This document shows positions 13,239 through 13,940 of a stretch of 13,940 nt of DNA, piece by piece. The translations under genes were made by a program, and so were the position numbers. The stretch is from NCBI GenBank assembly GCA_903906615.1, contig CAIVKT010000677.1, forward strand, positions 1 through 13,940, read 5' to 3'. This DNA is from an uncultured Bacteroidota bacterium. Its GTDB lineage: Bacteria; Bacteroidota; Bacteroidia; Chitinophagales; Chitinophagaceae. The notes under the pieces are model-generated. The model did no database searches, had not been told where the DNA came from, and worked only from the letters and a program-made list of their open reading frames with translations. Position 1 is the first letter of the stretch. Every line of letters begins with the position of its first letter.

Positions 13239-13940
13239 AGTAGGCGTATTGCTCTTATCCGCGGTGCTTCCTATTGGCACTAATACATTGGTCTCCGGGA
13301 AGTAGGTGGCAGTGCATTGCCCAGGTATGCTGAAGGGTATGATGATGAACTTATGTGCCACACGCTCGGCGCCGCCGTGATAATTATAGAGGTCTACCAC
13401 GTCATTGGCTTTAAAGCCCAGGCGGTCAATATCTTTTTCATTCATGAAGATCACACGGCGCTCATTGTACACGCCACGGTAGCGGTCGTCGAGGCCATAG
13501 ATAGTGGTATTGAACTGGTCGTGGCTGCGCACGGTCTGCATCATCAGCTCATCTCCTGCCAGCTTATGGAAAGTAACGTCTGATGTAGTAAAATTCGCTT
13601 TACCATTGAGTGTGTTGTATTTATTATCCCGCGCGCCGTTGGGCAGGTAGAAGCCACCCAGGTGCCGCACCCGCTTATTGAAATCATTGAAGCCGGGTAT
13701 CACCAACTCAATATCATTGCGTATGTAATCGTAGTCTTCTTCATACAGGCCCCAGTTGATCTTTGAATTGCTGCCAAACGTGGCCTTCGCCAACCGGGCA
13801 ACGATCACAGGCTCACTCAGCAGGTCATCGGATATTGGTTTCAGGCTGCCCTTCGACATCTGCACCACGCCCATAGAGTTTTCGCACGTCACAAACTGAT
13901 CCTTGCCATTCATCACATCTTTATCGCTGCGGCCATAGCA
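13197..13940 (-). CDS. FdhF/YdeP-family molybdopterin oxidoreductase, C-terminal part (5' end beyond window)
   Basis: The frame stays open to the right edge (the first visible codons read CYGRSDKD, fitting the family's 'C-x-G-R-[ST]' motif), so 247 C-terminal residues of a protein usually ~760-780 long are present. Family landmarks are QFVTCENSMGVVQ, SEPVIVARLAKATFG, GGFYLPNGARD, GKANF, the strongly conserved SHDQFNTTIYGLDDRYRG (complement of ~13473-13526), YFPETNVLVP and DKSNTPTSK. This covers the end of the catalytic region and the molybdopterin-dinucleotide-binding C-terminal domain; the Fe-S N terminus is outside the window. Members resemble formate dehydrogenase H, but physiological substrates are unproven; E. 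coli YdeP is linked to acid resistance. The stop at 13197 lies inside the HigA-like gene, with no hairpin terminator seen between them. Confidence 0.93.
   Translation of the reverse strand, partial: CYGRSDKDVMNGKDQFVTCENSMGVVQMSKGSLKPISDDLLSEPVIVARLAKATFGSNSKINWGLYEEDYDYIRNDIELVIPGFNDFNKRVRHLGGFYLPNGARDNKYNTLNGKANFTTSDVTFHKLAGDELMMQTVRSHDQFNTTIYGLDDRYRGVYNERRVIFMNEKDIDRLGFKANDVVDLYNYHGGAERVAHKFIIIPFSIPGQCTATYFPETNVLVPIGSTADKSNTPTSKLVIIKIRKHVG

Overview
The window reads as a piece of a Bacteroidota chromosome, most likely Chitinophagales or a close relative. The main reasons are a giant secreted protein ending in a type IX secretion (T9SS) C-terminal sorting domain, starts without clear Shine-Dalgarno sites, and one candidate Bacteroidota-type -7 box (TAnnTTTG). 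This placement is inferred from protein style; no rRNA or marker gene is present.

Layout. (1) 1-2157, plus strand: the 3' part of a YfhO-family multi-spanning membrane protein, cut by the window edge. (2) 2158-2327: a convergent gap with a strong GC-rich hairpin terminator. (3) 2328-10730, minus strand: one 2800-residue exported protein filling 60% of the window. In order it has a signal peptide, a ~200-residue N-terminal domain, two PKD/Ig-like segments, 27 modules of about 75 residues (25 of one BIG2-like type and two of a second type), three further Ig/PKD-like modules and the T9SS sorting domain. (4) 10731-11031: an AT-rich divergent intergenic region with a candidate promoter toward fhs. 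(5) 11032-12723, plus strand: formate--tetrahydrofolate ligase (fhs), followed by a textbook terminator. (6) 12918-13238, plus strand: a lone HigA-type antitoxin-like HTH protein with no toxin partner. (7) 13197-13940, minus strand: the C-terminal third of an FdhF/YdeP-type molybdopterin oxidoreductase, cut by the right edge and overlapping the end of the HigA gene tail to tail.

No multi-gene operon is visible. Each gene faces a different neighbour and two terminators insulate units, so there is no sign of a joint pathway. The only thematic link is one-carbon metabolism: Fhs consumes formate, and the right-hand oxidoreductase belongs to a family named for formate-dehydrogenase similarity, though its substrate is unknown. 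I saw no RNA genes, insertion sequences, CRISPR array or phage genes. The most unusual object is the giant repeat protein: an almost lysine-free array with a cysteine pair in every module. I found no clear evidence for a new multi-gene system.
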